Below are positions 10,939 to 21,760 of a stretch of DNA of 64,000 nucleotides, in pieces. The position numbers and the translations under genes were made by a program. The DNA is from Cryptomeria japonica. Its lineage: Eukaryota; Streptophyta; Pinopsida; Cupressales; Cupressaceae. Each line of letters begins with the position of its first letter. Within the stretch, counting starts at the first letter, position 1. Location: NCBI RefSeq assembly GCF_030272615.1, contig NC_081410.1:509699442-509763441 (forward strand), read 5' to 3'. A model generated the notes under the pieces. It did no database searches. It saw only the letters and a program-made list of their open reading frames with translations, and was not told where the DNA came from.

Positions 10939-12068
10939 TGATGAATACTAAGAGGGTGGGTAAATTAGTATGCCACAAAACTTAACCAAACTCTTCTGCA
11001 ATTTTACTGCAGATCGGTATAGTAGTTTAAACAATAAATCGGTTAAAACACAGATAAGACAAATAGTAAATAAATCATTCACCCACAGAAGCACAATCAC
11101 CATAACACTGGATATTTTGATATGGAAACCCAAATGAGAAAAACAACAGTGAGTAAAACTCACAAGTCTACTATCTACAGAATGGCAACCAGACTGGTTA
11201 AGGCCTTACAATGTTCTTCACTAGAACAAATCCTGTTAGGAATCTAGATCTCTGTTAGGAGATAAGTCTTGTTAAAGGCTACCCTATTAAAAAATTTCAG
11301 ATTCACAACTGTGAACCACCTTGTTAGAGGATTTATAATAGGCTTGATTGGGCCTACCCGGTTAAGGGTTTCAGACTTGTCGAAGAGATTAGTAATCAAC
11401 AAATGAATGATCTAGAAAGTAGCACAAAATTCTTGATTAGATCCTTGAGTGCTCTCTGTTAATGAATTGTAGCATTAATTTAGGATTCTATCCTTTGCAT
11501 GTTCAATCTCTATCACACAATTCTTCTATAACAACTTCACACTTCAACACACATACACACCTTAAAACCCTAGACATGATGTCCTTCAATAGGAAGCTGA
11601 TTTCATGTCAGTCCAATGAGATTGGATTACAATTTCCTATGTTCAAAGAATCTAGACACATTTGGTAACATGACACAGAAACACCACCAAAGTGTCGGTG
11701 GATGATAACTCATCACACTTTACAATTTTACTAGTTTAACAAACAAATACTAGAAAACTGGAACATAGTTTTCTGATAAAAAAGATTAACTGCCACTAGG
11801 GGTCTTTGTTCTTCTTGAGGTCTTCATAACACTTGAGGTATTTGGTCATGCTTTGACCAGTATGATTCTTCAGCAAAACACTGATATTCTTCTACATACA
11901 AAGACTATACATACAATGGCATATAATACTGGTGTGAACAATACAACACATATTTACCAGCGGAGAATAACTCATACATAAAATAAGTGTGTGTCCATCA
12001 ATGACAATCACAACTAAACATGCCAATAGCCACCTCAACTAAGTACAAACATTATCAAAATGCCAACA
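10939..12068 (-). repeat. NA-1 5' LTR
   Basis: 1,130 bp. It starts TGATGAATACTAAG and ends TGCCAACA on plus. Over the first 150 bases it differs from the left copy by roughly one base in ten by eye, which indicates an old insertion. It is followed by the TSD TAAAT and the resumed RT of Cop-A. Confidence 0.92.
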
Positions 12069-12073
12069 TAAAT

Positions 12074-12960
12074 ATTACTATCCTCACTGATATGTTGGAA
12101 TCCAATCTTAGTCAAATGTGCATGTAATCTTTCCTACCATTCTCTCGGTACCTTCTTTAGATGATATAAATCTTTATGCAATGTACATACCATTTTCTTA
12201 TCATCGGTCAAGGAAAAACCATTTAGTTGTTCAATGTATACTTCCTCTTCAAGAATTCCATTAAAAAAGGATGACTTGACATCCATTTGGTAGACTTTGA
12301 ATCCCTTATATGCTGCAAATGCCAGCAACATCCTTACTCATTCCAATCTTGAAACCAGTGCAAAAGTTTCACCATAGTCTTCACCTTCTTCCTATGCATA
12401 TCCTTTGCAGACCAACCTTGCCTTATTTCTTACCACTTTTCCATCTTCATTTAACTTATTCCTGAAGACTCATTTAGTTCCAATCACATTCTTGTCCTTC
12501 GGTCTAGGAACAAGTGACCATGTCTGATTTTTATCTATTTGATGTAATTCCTCATTCATTTCTTTCACCCAGTCATCTTATTTGAGTGCTTCCTTAACTA
12601 TCTTGGGTTCCATTGTAGAGATCAAACAAGAATTTTCTCTAATCTTCCTCTTGGTCTGCTCACCTGCATCTTTATCACCAATCATCTGGTCTTGAGAGTG
12701 ATTTAATCTCACATATCTAGGTATAGTCTGTGTTGGTTTTGTATCTTCCTCATCTGATTCATCAGTCAATTCACTACTTTCTTCTTCACTGTTCTCACCT
12801 ACCAGTTGAACACCTAATACTGCATTTGCCGGTTGATCATTATTATGTGCTTATGGTTCAAAGATCACTAGTCTTTCTTCATTATCACCTTTTTTAGGTT
12901 CAGACCTTCTTGATCCTTTAGATTTATTTGACAAATCCTCCACCTTCACATTAACACTTT
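12074..12960 (-). pseudogene. Cop-A integrase-RT linker and RT N-terminal half
   Basis: The linker (about 12960-12560) holds the typical RYVRLNHSQDQMIGD and CLIS motifs that precede copia RT. The RT fingers/palm follow: FAAYKGFKVYQMDVKSSF, then EEEVYIEQLNGFSL and KDLYHLKKVPREW. The catalytic box itself is on the other side of NA-1, at about 410-450. Several stops break the part between 12580 and 12335. It is inactive. Confidence 0.88.
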
Positions 12961-13870
12961 CAACTATTTTCTTAGTTCTCTTAATATAGCATTTATATGC
13001 TTTTCTTTTAGAAGAATAACCAAGAAATATTCCTTCATCATATTTGGCATCAAACTTTCCAGTGTAGTTATCCTTTTTAATAAAGCATTGACTTCCAAAG
13101 ATTTTGAAATAACTAACACAAGGAGTTTTACCATATCATAGCTCATAAGGTGTCTTATTGTTGCCTTTCTTTAGAAGTATCCAGTTTAATGTGTAGACTG
13201 CAGTACTTATCGCTTCTCTCCAAAACATCTTAAACATATTATGTTGTAATAACATTGTTCAGTAGCATCAACAATTGTTTTGTTCATCCTTTCTGCTACA
13301 CCATTTTGTTTTGGTGTCCTTGGAGCAGATATTTGTCTCTTGATACCCTGTTCATCACAATGCTTGACAAACTCATCAGATCTGAATTCTCCTCCTCAAA
13401 CAGATTTTAATCATTTCAAGTTTTTACTGGTCTCATTCTCAACTAGAGATTTAAATGCTTTAAATTTACTAAAGGCTTCATATTTATCCTTTAGGAATGT
13501 AACCCACATCATCTTAGAATAGTCATCTGTAAAAAGCATGAAATATCTATCAGAAAAATAGTTTTTTATTCTCATAGGACCATAAAGATCAGTATGAACC
13601 AAATCCAAAATATTTTTCAGATGTACACTTCTTTCTCTTAAATGAAATAGAGTTCATTTGACCAATTTGACAATCTTTACATATCACTTTATCCAGTTTA
13701 ATAGTTTGCGGTAATCCTCTCACAACACTAGACTTTCTTACCTTCACTAAGTTATCAAAATTCATATGACAACATCTCTTGTGCCACAACCATCTATCTT
13801 CATTTTTGCAACTAGATAACTATTGACATTAGAATTTAAATGAGATAAGTTACCTCTTGTTTATTTTCTG
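12961..13870 (-). pseudogene. Cop-A integrase (GAG-pre-integrase, core and C-terminal part)
   Basis: The zinc-binding HHCC part reads MWHKRCCHMNFDNLV...VICKDCQIGQ (13789 onwards). The catalytic core shows VHTDLYGP and FTDDYSKMMWVTFL (13608-13411), giving the first two acidic residues. A GGEFRSDEF-like segment and a remnant of the NGVAER motif follow near 13400-13270. Frameshifts lie near 13600 and downstream of 13150. The enzyme would insert cDNA into the genome if intact. Confidence 0.85.
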
Positions 13871-14300
13871 GTAGCAATCAACTCACCATTTCCTCAAGGG
13901 ATTTTGCAGATTTCACCATTAAACTCAAGCAAATAACCTTTATCATTGAGTTGTCCAACACTTCACATATTATGTTTCAGACCATCAACCCAAAATACAT
14001 CATCAGTATTATTCTTCCCATTAAAAGAAATAGAACCTTTACCTTTCACCATGAAGGGAGAGTCATTTACAAATCTAACAACAGCTCATCAAAATCATTA
14101 AGATTTAAGAACTTACTCTTATCTCCGGTCATATGGTGTGAACAACCACTATCTATAATCCATTCATTACTATTTTCTGCATGAGAAACCAGTGCCTTCT
14201 CATCAGACAATTCCTCCTTTATAGTTACAAACACAATCTCTTCATTATCATCTTCATCTTCAGATTCTTCATCAGTCACACCTTCATCCACTGCAACATA
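13871..14300 (-). pseudogene. Cop-A aspartic protease
   Basis: The active-site segment WIIDSGCSHHMTGD is intact at about 14160-14110, in the frame 14291-14067. It is preceded by an acidic stretch and followed by a decayed remainder of the domain. It would process the Gag-Pol polyprotein. It is typical of plant copia elements. Confidence 0.85.
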
Positions 14301-15240
14301 ACAATTTTTCTGCCCTTCCCTTTGAATTTCTTGAACTTATCTTTCTTATCAGTGTTAGAGCAGTTAGTAGCAATATGACCAATCTTAATACAAGACACAC
14401 ACTTTAAAGGTAGATTTCCTTTATACTTACCAGTGCCTCTTGGATATCTCTTGGATAATAGTACTTCAAGTTAAATTACTTGATCTTCATTATCTTCACT
14501 TTTCGGGTTACCTCCATGACTAGATCTGCACTCATGACTTTTACATACACTAATTCCTTTTCTAGCAGATGAACTGGTACAAGAAGCTTTAAAAGAAAAT
14601 TTGATAGATTTTGCCACACTATTGTCAAAACTATTTAACTCAAAGGCTGTAAGTTTACCAATCAAAGAGTCAATAGTTACCTTATCCTTTGAAATGGATC
14701 TCAGCTCTTGGATTGCTGATACTCTAATAGCATATTGAGGTTGAAGAGTTCTAATCATTTTACTTACCACCACATCATCATTAATTTTACCACCAACAAC
14801 CTCTTTAATTCTCTGACCATATTGCGCAATGTTTTCTCCTTCTTGCATTTTCAAATCATCAAATTTTCCTCTCAAGCTTTCCTCCTTTGCTCTTTGTACA
14901 TGCTCATCTACTCCATGAATTGTTTCTAATTCTTACCAAACCTCATGTGCAGTTTTCAATCCTTGAACATCAATATATTCAAAATTAGATAAAGTACTTA
15001 CAATAGCTTCAAGGGCTTGCATGTTCTCCTACCAATCTTTAAGTTCATCTAGTGTCAAGGGTGCAATAGTAGGAGCCACATATGCTATTTCAACATGTTT
15101 CCAGTATTGAGTACCAAGAACTTTGATATATATCTTCATTCCATCTTTGCAGATCTTATAGTTATTCTTGTTGAATTTTGTACCCTCTTTCTTTATCATC
15201 TTGTCTTCCTCAAAATATTTTCCTCAAGCGGTTAAGATTT
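14301..15240 (-). pseudogene. Cop-A gag
   Basis: Copia Gag, the particle protein. The middle frame (14875-14471) shows LRGKFDDLKMQEGENIAQY and RTLQPQYAIRVSAIQELRSI, both typical of this gag family. An intact CCHC zinc knuckle, CVSCIKIGHIATNC, follows at about 14400. The N-terminal part up to about 15240 is recognisable (FNKNNYKICKDGMKIYIKVL-like) but contains stops. It begins just inside the PBS. Confidence 0.85.
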
Positions 15241-15261
15241 TTTGCACACATAGGACCACAA

Positions 15262-15272
15262 CTCTGATACCA
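15262..15272 (-). other. Cop-A primer binding site
   Basis: The minus strand reads TGGTATCAGAG, matching the initiator-Met tRNA complement, 2 bases inside the 5' LTR. Confidence 0.9.
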
Positions 15273-15274
15273 AT

Positions 15275-18092
15275 TGTTAATCCTATGAGAATCCAGTTAA
15301 TACTGGGAGGGGGGGTGAATTAGTATTAACACAATTTATAACTTCAAATCAAAATACTATTTACAAAACATCTGAAATCATTTAATACATGAATCTATCC
15401 CTTTAGAAAATCTCATACACTTGTTACCCACTTATGCAATCTTATTAATCACAATATTCACCAACTAGATATTTGATCAACACATACTCATACTAACTTA
15501 TTATCAAATCGAAATACTTCATATATCAATTCATTAACATTACCGATAACCACTTATAGATATTTGATAAACAACAGTAAACTTTGATGAATACTAAGAG
15601 GGGGGGGTGAATTAGTATACCAAAAATTACTGTACTTAAACACTTTAATAGTCTAGCAGTAAACTGGTAAAACAATTTAGAAAACAAACCAGTTAACACA
15701 CATGAAAACCAAATAGCAAATAATGCATTCACCCACAGAAGCACAATCACCATAACATAAGAGATTTTGACATGGAAACCAAAATGGGAAAAACCATCGT
15801 GAGATGAAACTCACAAGTAACTATCTCCATAATAGTAACCAGACCGGTTAAGGTCATACAATGTTCTTTACCAGAACAGATCCTATTAGGAATCTCAATC
15901 TCTATTAGGAGATAAGTCCGATTAAAGACTACCTTGTGAGAGGATTTCAGATCCATAGATGTGAACCACCTTGTTAGAGGGTTTACAAAGGCTTTTCTGG
16001 GTCTACCCAGTTAAGGGTTTCTAACTTGTCAAAGATGTGAGTAATCAACAAGTGAATGATTTAGCAAATGGCACAGTCTGCTTGATTAGATCCATTGTAG
16101 CTTATAGCTAATGCATTTCAACATTACTTTAGTCTTTAGTAACTCCTTACTCTGTTACAACTCACAGGCTTGATCTTCGCAGTTAAGATCACACATTCAA
16201 GAGCTCAACAACCACCACAAACCCTATCAGCTACACACATACTAAAACCCTAGACATGATGTCCTTAAAAGGAATTTGATTTCATGACGGTCCAATAGGA
16301 TTACATTGCAAGTTCCTAGGTTCATTGTATCTAGACACATTTGGTAAGACGACACAAAATCACCATCAAAGTGTCAATGGATGGTAACTCATCACACAAA
16401 TATATCGGATGGTAACTCATCATAGAGTATAACCGATTTGTCCAACTTTTCGGTTACCGGTTGGTAACTCAAAGTAATATCGGTTTAACGAAATATCAGT
16501 TTACAAAAATTGAAGACTGGGAAAGAGATAATTGCCGCTTCTGGCTCCTTTGCTCTGCTCCATTTGAGATCCTTAAACCACTTGATCTCTCTATGTCGCT
16601 TGGGTCTTTATACCACTTGAGATCGGTAAACACTTTCTACATAACGACAGTAGTCTAAAGACTACAACATGATACCAGTTTGGAACAATTACCGGTTGAG
16701 CATAATTCATACATTCTCAAAGTGATCTCATAGCAAATGTGTGTCCATCAATGACAATTATAACATAATCATCAAAATGCCAACAAACTTATCATAACTG
16801 ATAATCATAAATAATGCATGAAAACATAAACACTATGAAAAGACATTCCACACATGAACACCAAGATTTTTTACATGGAAACCCAAATGCAAAAAACCAC
16901 ACTGGGGATTGGTACCCATAGTAATTTGTACTCTTTTGAAGTACACCCTATTAGAAGCTTAGCCCAGTTAGGAGCTTACAATATGCCCGGTTAGGAGTCA
17001 CTTAGTTAAGGGATTTGCCTATCACTCCAGCTAGGAGCTTAATGATATGTTAGGATCAACCTAGTTAGAGGATTTAAACACTCTTTTGTGAGCTTCCCTA
17101 TTAGGAGACTTAGATGGCAAAGTCTTGTTAGGACCTACCCAATTAAGGGATTTAATCTGATGTAACTATTAGGGAACAATAGTGAAAAATGATCTGTTGC
17201 TTTGCACTTTCAGCTTGCTAAATTAGATCCAGTTATGCTTCATAGTCTGCAACACTCAGACAAATCTCTATCTTCTCTAAGATGACTTAAATCATTCTCC
17301 TAATGCCACTGACACATGAAACATCAGTTGGATCACCCTAAATAGCCATAACAACTAAGTCGGCCATAAAACCTAATTACATCTTGAATTTACAATTAGA
17401 TCACAAGAGAACATCAAAAATCACTATACAGATCATTACAAAAAATTACAATGCAATATCAACCATTGATTGATCGTAACCCATCACGGAAATCCGATCT
17501 ATATCCTCAAAACAATCTACTAAGCATTTTGTTGATTCCCCAAAAAATATTCCTTGAATCATGCCAAAAAAATAATTAAATCTTTTACATGGGTTGTGTC
17601 ATGTTATCTCCTTCATGTAGACTCACCACCAATCACCATCATATCAAAAATCATTACCAGTTGAGTGAATTCATCACCGGTCCTAAAACCGTAGCACAAC
17701 TCCATCAAAAATTCAAAACATGCCTTACGGTAGTCAACATAGAATGTGGTTCCGGTCACATAAACAAATCCATCATAAAATCTTATGTCTCAAACCACAA
17801 GTCTCCAACCATCATGGATTTACCAATTCAATCAAAATATTTTCTTTTACAAGTTGAAGTCTTAATCCTCAGTCCTGCTGGTAAACCCTATCATACTTAC
17901 AAATTCTAAATCCTGTAGACCAAATTACTTATCCAACAAGTCAGACATCAAAGCTCATTTGTAACCATCATGAAACATTAATTGACATAGGTTGCGATCA
18001 ATGACAACACAAATAATTGATCATGTCATCGTCATTCTTCTACTGATACAGTCATCAACTCATCTACATTAGTTATGCCAATCATGCCAACA
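15275..18092 (-). repeat. Cop-A 5' LTR, split by a solo LTR
   Basis: The two parts are 15275-15584 and 16791-18092, about 1.6 kb in total. It starts TGTTAATCC and ends CATGCCAACA on plus. The region 16960-17160 is built from degenerate copies of TTAGGAGxxT and GTTAAGGGATTT, a motif also found in the Cop-E and NA-1 LTRs. No coding sequence is evident. Confidence 0.85.
15585..16785 (-). mobile_element. Solo LTR of the NA-1 family
   Basis: 1,201 bp starting TGATGAATACTAAGAGG and ending AAAATGCCAACA, like the NA-1 LTRs. It is flanked by a perfect TSD AACTT (15580-15584, 16786-16790). It is clearly diverged from both NA-1 LTRs, so it is a separate older insertion of the same family. No internal region remains. 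Confidence 0.92.
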
Positions 18093-18793
18093 AAATATTG
18101 CAGAGAAGGGAAGCTGAGAACCGATAGGAACAAGATGGTAGACATCTGACTAAGTTATCAAGATCAGTAGTGAATAGTAGTAGTTTTACAGAGAGAAATG
18201 ATAACCGACAAAGTGCAGAACTGGCAGAGAAGAAGAAGATGTTGAACCGGTAAGGTTGCAACAAAGAGTGAGTTGTGGCAAGAGATAAGTTTGCTGCAAT
18301 GAGAAGGTGAGAAGAGAATTGGCAGAGGATTGAAGAGAGGATAACTGGAGAAGAGACATACATGATAGTTACAAAGTTCTTTTGTAACAAAGATATTACT
18401 TTTGTATTTGATATATGTGTATTGTAGATCACTAAGTTGGAGCTCGGTGTAGAGGTTGGTTCTCCTTGGGTTGGTGACCTAAAGTAGGAGTAGTACTCCT
18501 TGGGTTGGTGTCTTAAATTTTGTGATCGAAGTGTTTCATTGTGAGGATGGACTGGAGCAGTAGTCTCCAGCAAAACTTCTCACCGAGGTTTTTCCCATCT
18601 TGGGTTTTCCTCGCACATCTGGTGTTATGTGATGTCCCTTTTATGTGTGGTTTCATTTGTGTTGGTCTCCCATCTAAGTGGCATGTCTAGTTTATGTTAG
18701 ATTTGTTAACTGGTATACACAAATAGGATAGAAAATGGAAAAGTCTAGAAATCACCTATTCACCCCCCTCTTAGTGACATCTAGTGTTCAACA
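18093..18793 (+). mobile_element. LTR-F: right part of a copia-type LTR
   Basis: The stretch ends TTCACCCCCCTCTTAGTGACATC...GTTCAACA, the typical end of a plant copia LTR on the plus strand, and carries the GAGGTTTTTCCC...GGGTTTTCC box near 18577-18612. No PBS follows, so it is either a 3' LTR or a solo LTR. Its left part must lie left of the window, because Cop-A is inserted into it. ATCAA (18794-18798) is its expected TSD, not checkable here. A minus-strand frame across this stretch has no support. Confidence 0.7.
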
Positions 18794-18879
18794 ATCAACC
18801 ATTATGTAGTTGATCTTACCTTCTGCTGATCCATTTTCAAACACACTAAGATAATAAATCCTAGATAGACCAAGTCATT
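18794..18879 (-). pseudogene. Gyp-B reverse transcriptase fragment
   Basis: The minus-strand translation gives DLVYLGFII...LKMDQQKV, the segment just after the YLDD box in gypsy RT. It is the continuation of the RT at 34491 onwards, separated by Gyp-A. The last five bases, TCATT, are the left TSD of Gyp-A. Confidence 0.8.
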
Positions 18880-20173
18880 TGATGCAGAGCCCTCCTTGTA
18901 TCTTTCCAATTACTCTAAGGTATATGACACCGACCCCTCAAAGCAATAATAGGATCCTATTAAGGCCAAGCTCTACAACATTAGTTCAACATCTCACAAT
19001 CTCCAAGACTCATACTTACTCAACTTGGATAATTTGCTCCAACCTACACTTTGAAACCTCCAAGGGTTACTAACCATTAACACACCTATTTTGGGTCAAA
19101 CATGAATCACCTAGACCATATCAAACATTGGTTGTAAGGATTCAACCCCATTCCCTATAGTACCTTCACAATTAGGCCTATTTGCTAGTAGCCCTTTGAA
19201 ACAAGTAAAGGGACCTTAATTCTAAACTTTTCCAAACACCTAGACAAAAAAATCAAAGATTCAAATACTCTTTTGGGCTTTACATAAGTCCCCAAAATGA
19301 AGGGTCAAGGTCTGACAAACAAAGGTCTGAACTAGTAGAAGGTTAATTGTCCTAAAGGGCTAATTAGGTCTCCATTTGTGAAGCATCTCTGTCCAAATGA
19401 GAAACCCATATAATCACAACCCCATGATAATGTGGGAAACCATAAAACATCATGGATTCCAGGGTTACAGACCTGGAATCATTGCCATTTGCATTCAAGG
19501 GTAACTTTGTTGTTTAAGGACTATGTAGCCACATAGAGATGTCTACCCAGGGCCGGTTCAAACACACACCTCCCTTTCTCCTCTTGAAAAATTCTTTTGG
19601 AATCTTAGAATACACTGACCATACTTGAATTTCACCCAATCCTTTGAGTCTCAGATTGATAAATTGAAAGTTATGGCCATGGAGGAATAAAACCCTAGGT
19701 AAACCCTGGTTTTTCGGGCACCTACAACAAAATTGGAATAAAAGGAGAAAAACACACAATATAAACCTCAAACTAAAGCCAAATCAAAGGAAACTCTCTA
19801 CTCTAAGCAATTCATATCACTGGGAATTGATCACAATACGTACAATGCCGTACTTTGTACCAAAAACTCTAGGATTGCAAGAAAAACTCTGAATTTCATT
19901 AGTTTGCAGTCACCAAATCTTCCCTCCATATAGTCTCTCCTTGGGAATTGGATCCATAAGGTGTATATACCACTCCACAACTACTCTCAATTGAAAACAA
20001 GAGTTTAGAGCTATTGGAGGAGTTCAAACAAACAAAAATGTAAAAAGTGCATAAAAGTTGCTTATGACAACTTTTGACAACTTTTGCCAAAGTTGTCAAA
20101 ATGTCATCTCTCGCCTCCTAATGCCTTGGGTCAAGACTAACCCCTCCTAAAACACAATAGAATCACTAAAACT

Positions 20174-20248
20174 ACTTGGATAAGTATGTCCTACACACAA
20201 TTGATCCCATTTTGGATAAGTATGTCCTACACACAATTGATCCCGTTT
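20174..20248. repeat. Tandem duplication in the Gyp-A 3' LTR
   Basis: TTGGATAAGTATGTCCTACA with the following CACAATTGATCCC is present twice, about 36 bp apart. The right LTR has a single copy near 34258-34300, so this is a private duplication. Confidence 0.85.
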
Positions 20249-20397
20249 TGTCCAAAAGTCCTAATTGGCTTATTAAGATTCCAAAAGAGGAGCTTGGCTC
20301 ACAAGATGGGGTCTTTTATTACAAACACACAATGCAAGAGTGAAACACATATAAAACATCCTAAAGACATGTCTGATGCCTTATCCTTCCTCCTCTA

Positions 20398-20476
20398 TTT
20401 TAGTTTTTGGCATTTCTTCTTTGGCACTTAGATGGTTTTTCCATCTTGCGTTGCCATCAATGCCAAAGGGGGAGAT
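20398..20476 (+). other. Cop-B' internal remnant and polypurine tract
   Basis: 79 bp matching the sequence just before the 3' LTR of Cop-B (26196-26274), including CATCAATGCCAAAGGGGGAG. No coding sequence remains. Confidence 0.85.
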
Positions 20477-20645
20477 TGTTGGTATTTTGGTTGTTTTGCA
20501 CTAGTTTTGTCATTGATGCCAACACTTGTCAACACTTATTAGAACTTGGAGATCTTTGGTTATGTTCACCGGTATGTTCAGTGACTTATACACAGTCACC
20601 GGTATCCGGTTCACCGATAGGTTATATTGTTCACCGACACTAAGG

Positions 20646-21704
20646 TGTTGGTATTTTGGTATGGTTTTGTCATTGATGTCAACACCTACTAAACACTTAT
20701 CAACTCTAGCACTTTGGAGAATCAGCAACATTCATCAGCAAGCAAGTGACTTATGCACAGTCACCGGTATCTAGTACACCAGTAGGATATAATGATAACA
20801 GGCACTTGGAAGGGCATGGAAAACACTTGGTTATGTTGAAGACATCATGTGGACACCTTGTCTTGGAGTTTTGTTTATTGGTATATTCATATTTGCATAT
20901 TTGTTGTTACCGACAAATAGGTCCAGGTTACACTGGTAGGTTTATATTTTCTAGATCAACATGGCACACTATGAAGATGACTTATTATTGTTGTAAATGC
21001 ATTAAGCCGACATGGTGAATCGGTTATTGCATTGGGTATTAATTGATTTGTAAATTAATTTTATTGTATTATCCTTTAGAGCCGACCTACTAAAATTGGT
21101 CTTAGGGTATGGTATAAATGTAAGATCTTATTTGTAAGATTGAATGTGGAATACAAAAAAGGATTGTGTGAGGGTATATGCAAGAATAAGTAGAGCTATA
21201 GACGTAGACATCATTTGAAGGTTGAAGGAGGGTTTTTGTGAAGACAATCAGAACTACACCAGTACTAAATCCAACATATGAAGATGCTATTTTGAGAAGT
21301 ACATTCTTATTGGATTTAACCATCCAATTGTAGTTAGTGTGACTCCCATTTTGTGCTTGAGCAGTGAGCTCTAGGCACTTGGCCTTTCTGCATGTGCAGA
21401 CCCCATTTGTATACACTTACTATCTGTAGTAGTATCATTTGATTGTGGGTAAGGTTTCCCACTGTGGTTTTTCCCCTTATAGGGTTTCCACATACAAATA
21501 TTGGTGTTATGTGTTGTGGATAACTTTGTCTTTTGGTTTCATGCATTAATCCTCACCAGTATTGCAATTAACTACTAAAACCGTCTACCAGTATATTAGA
21601 CTGGTTTACCAGTATTAAGCATTAAGTTGGTTAAGTTATTTTTGGTTTGAATTTGTTTGACTATTGATTCACCCCCTCATTTTAGTTTTCTCCGGGAGCT
21701 AACA
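20646..21704 (+). repeat. Cop-B 5' LTR
   Basis: It starts TGTTGGTATTTTGG and ends GGGAGCTAACA. The R/U5-type box CACTGTGGTTTTTCCCC...AGGGTTTCCA is near 21459-21490. The promoter is presumably within it, but I see no clear TATA box. Confidence 0.93.
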
Positions 21705-21706
21705 AT

Positions 21707-21718
21707 TGGTATGAGAGC
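21707..21718 (+). other. Cop-B primer binding site
   Basis: TGGTATGAGAGC, one change from the initiator-Met tRNA complement TGGTATCAGAGC, 2 bases after the LTR. Confidence 0.92.
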
Positions 21719-21760
21719 CTAGTCCTCTTTTGCAAAAGTTTAACAACTTGAGGAGATCCA

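Larger units (their letters stand above)
519..12068 (-). mobile_element. NA-1: pol-less two-ORF LTR retrotransposon, complete, containing a solo LTR
   Basis: The element is bounded by LTRs that start TGATGAATACTAAGAG and end AATGCCAACA on the plus strand. It is flanked by a perfect 5-bp TSD TAAAT (514-518 and 12069-12073). Orientation is minus: the PBS (TGGTATTAGAGC) lies beside the right LTR and the polypurine tract beside the left LTR. Without the solo LTR inserted at 1628-5514 it is about 7.7 kb. The internal region has a coiled-coil/zinc-knuckle gene and a second long gene of unknown function. I find no protease, integrase or RT signature in any frame. It was inserted into the RT of Cop-A. 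Confidence 0.92.
1..18092 (-). mobile_element. Cop-A: Ty1/copia LTR retrotransposon, partial (3' end outside window), interrupted twice
   Basis: This copia element reads leftwards. In element order it has a 5' LTR (18092 to 15275), a PBS, gag, protease, integrase and RT, and it runs off the left edge before RNase H is complete. NA-1 sits in the RT (519-12068), and removing that element plus one TSD (11,555 bp) restores a single RT frame across the junction. A solo LTR sits in the 5' LTR (15585-16785). All domains carry stops or frameshifts. The base after the 5' LTR starts AAATA (18093-18097), the expected right-hand TSD. Its partner lies outside the window, so that TSD cannot be confirmed. 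Confidence 0.9.

Noticed and set aside
17589-17909. 106-codon plus-strand frame in the Cop-A 5' LTR
   Set aside because: It lies wholly within an LTR and reads against the orientation of the element; no recognisable domain.
18082-18573. 163-codon minus-strand frame
   Set aside because: It crosses the border between the Cop-A LTR and LTR-F, two unrelated non-coding sequences, so it cannot be a gene.
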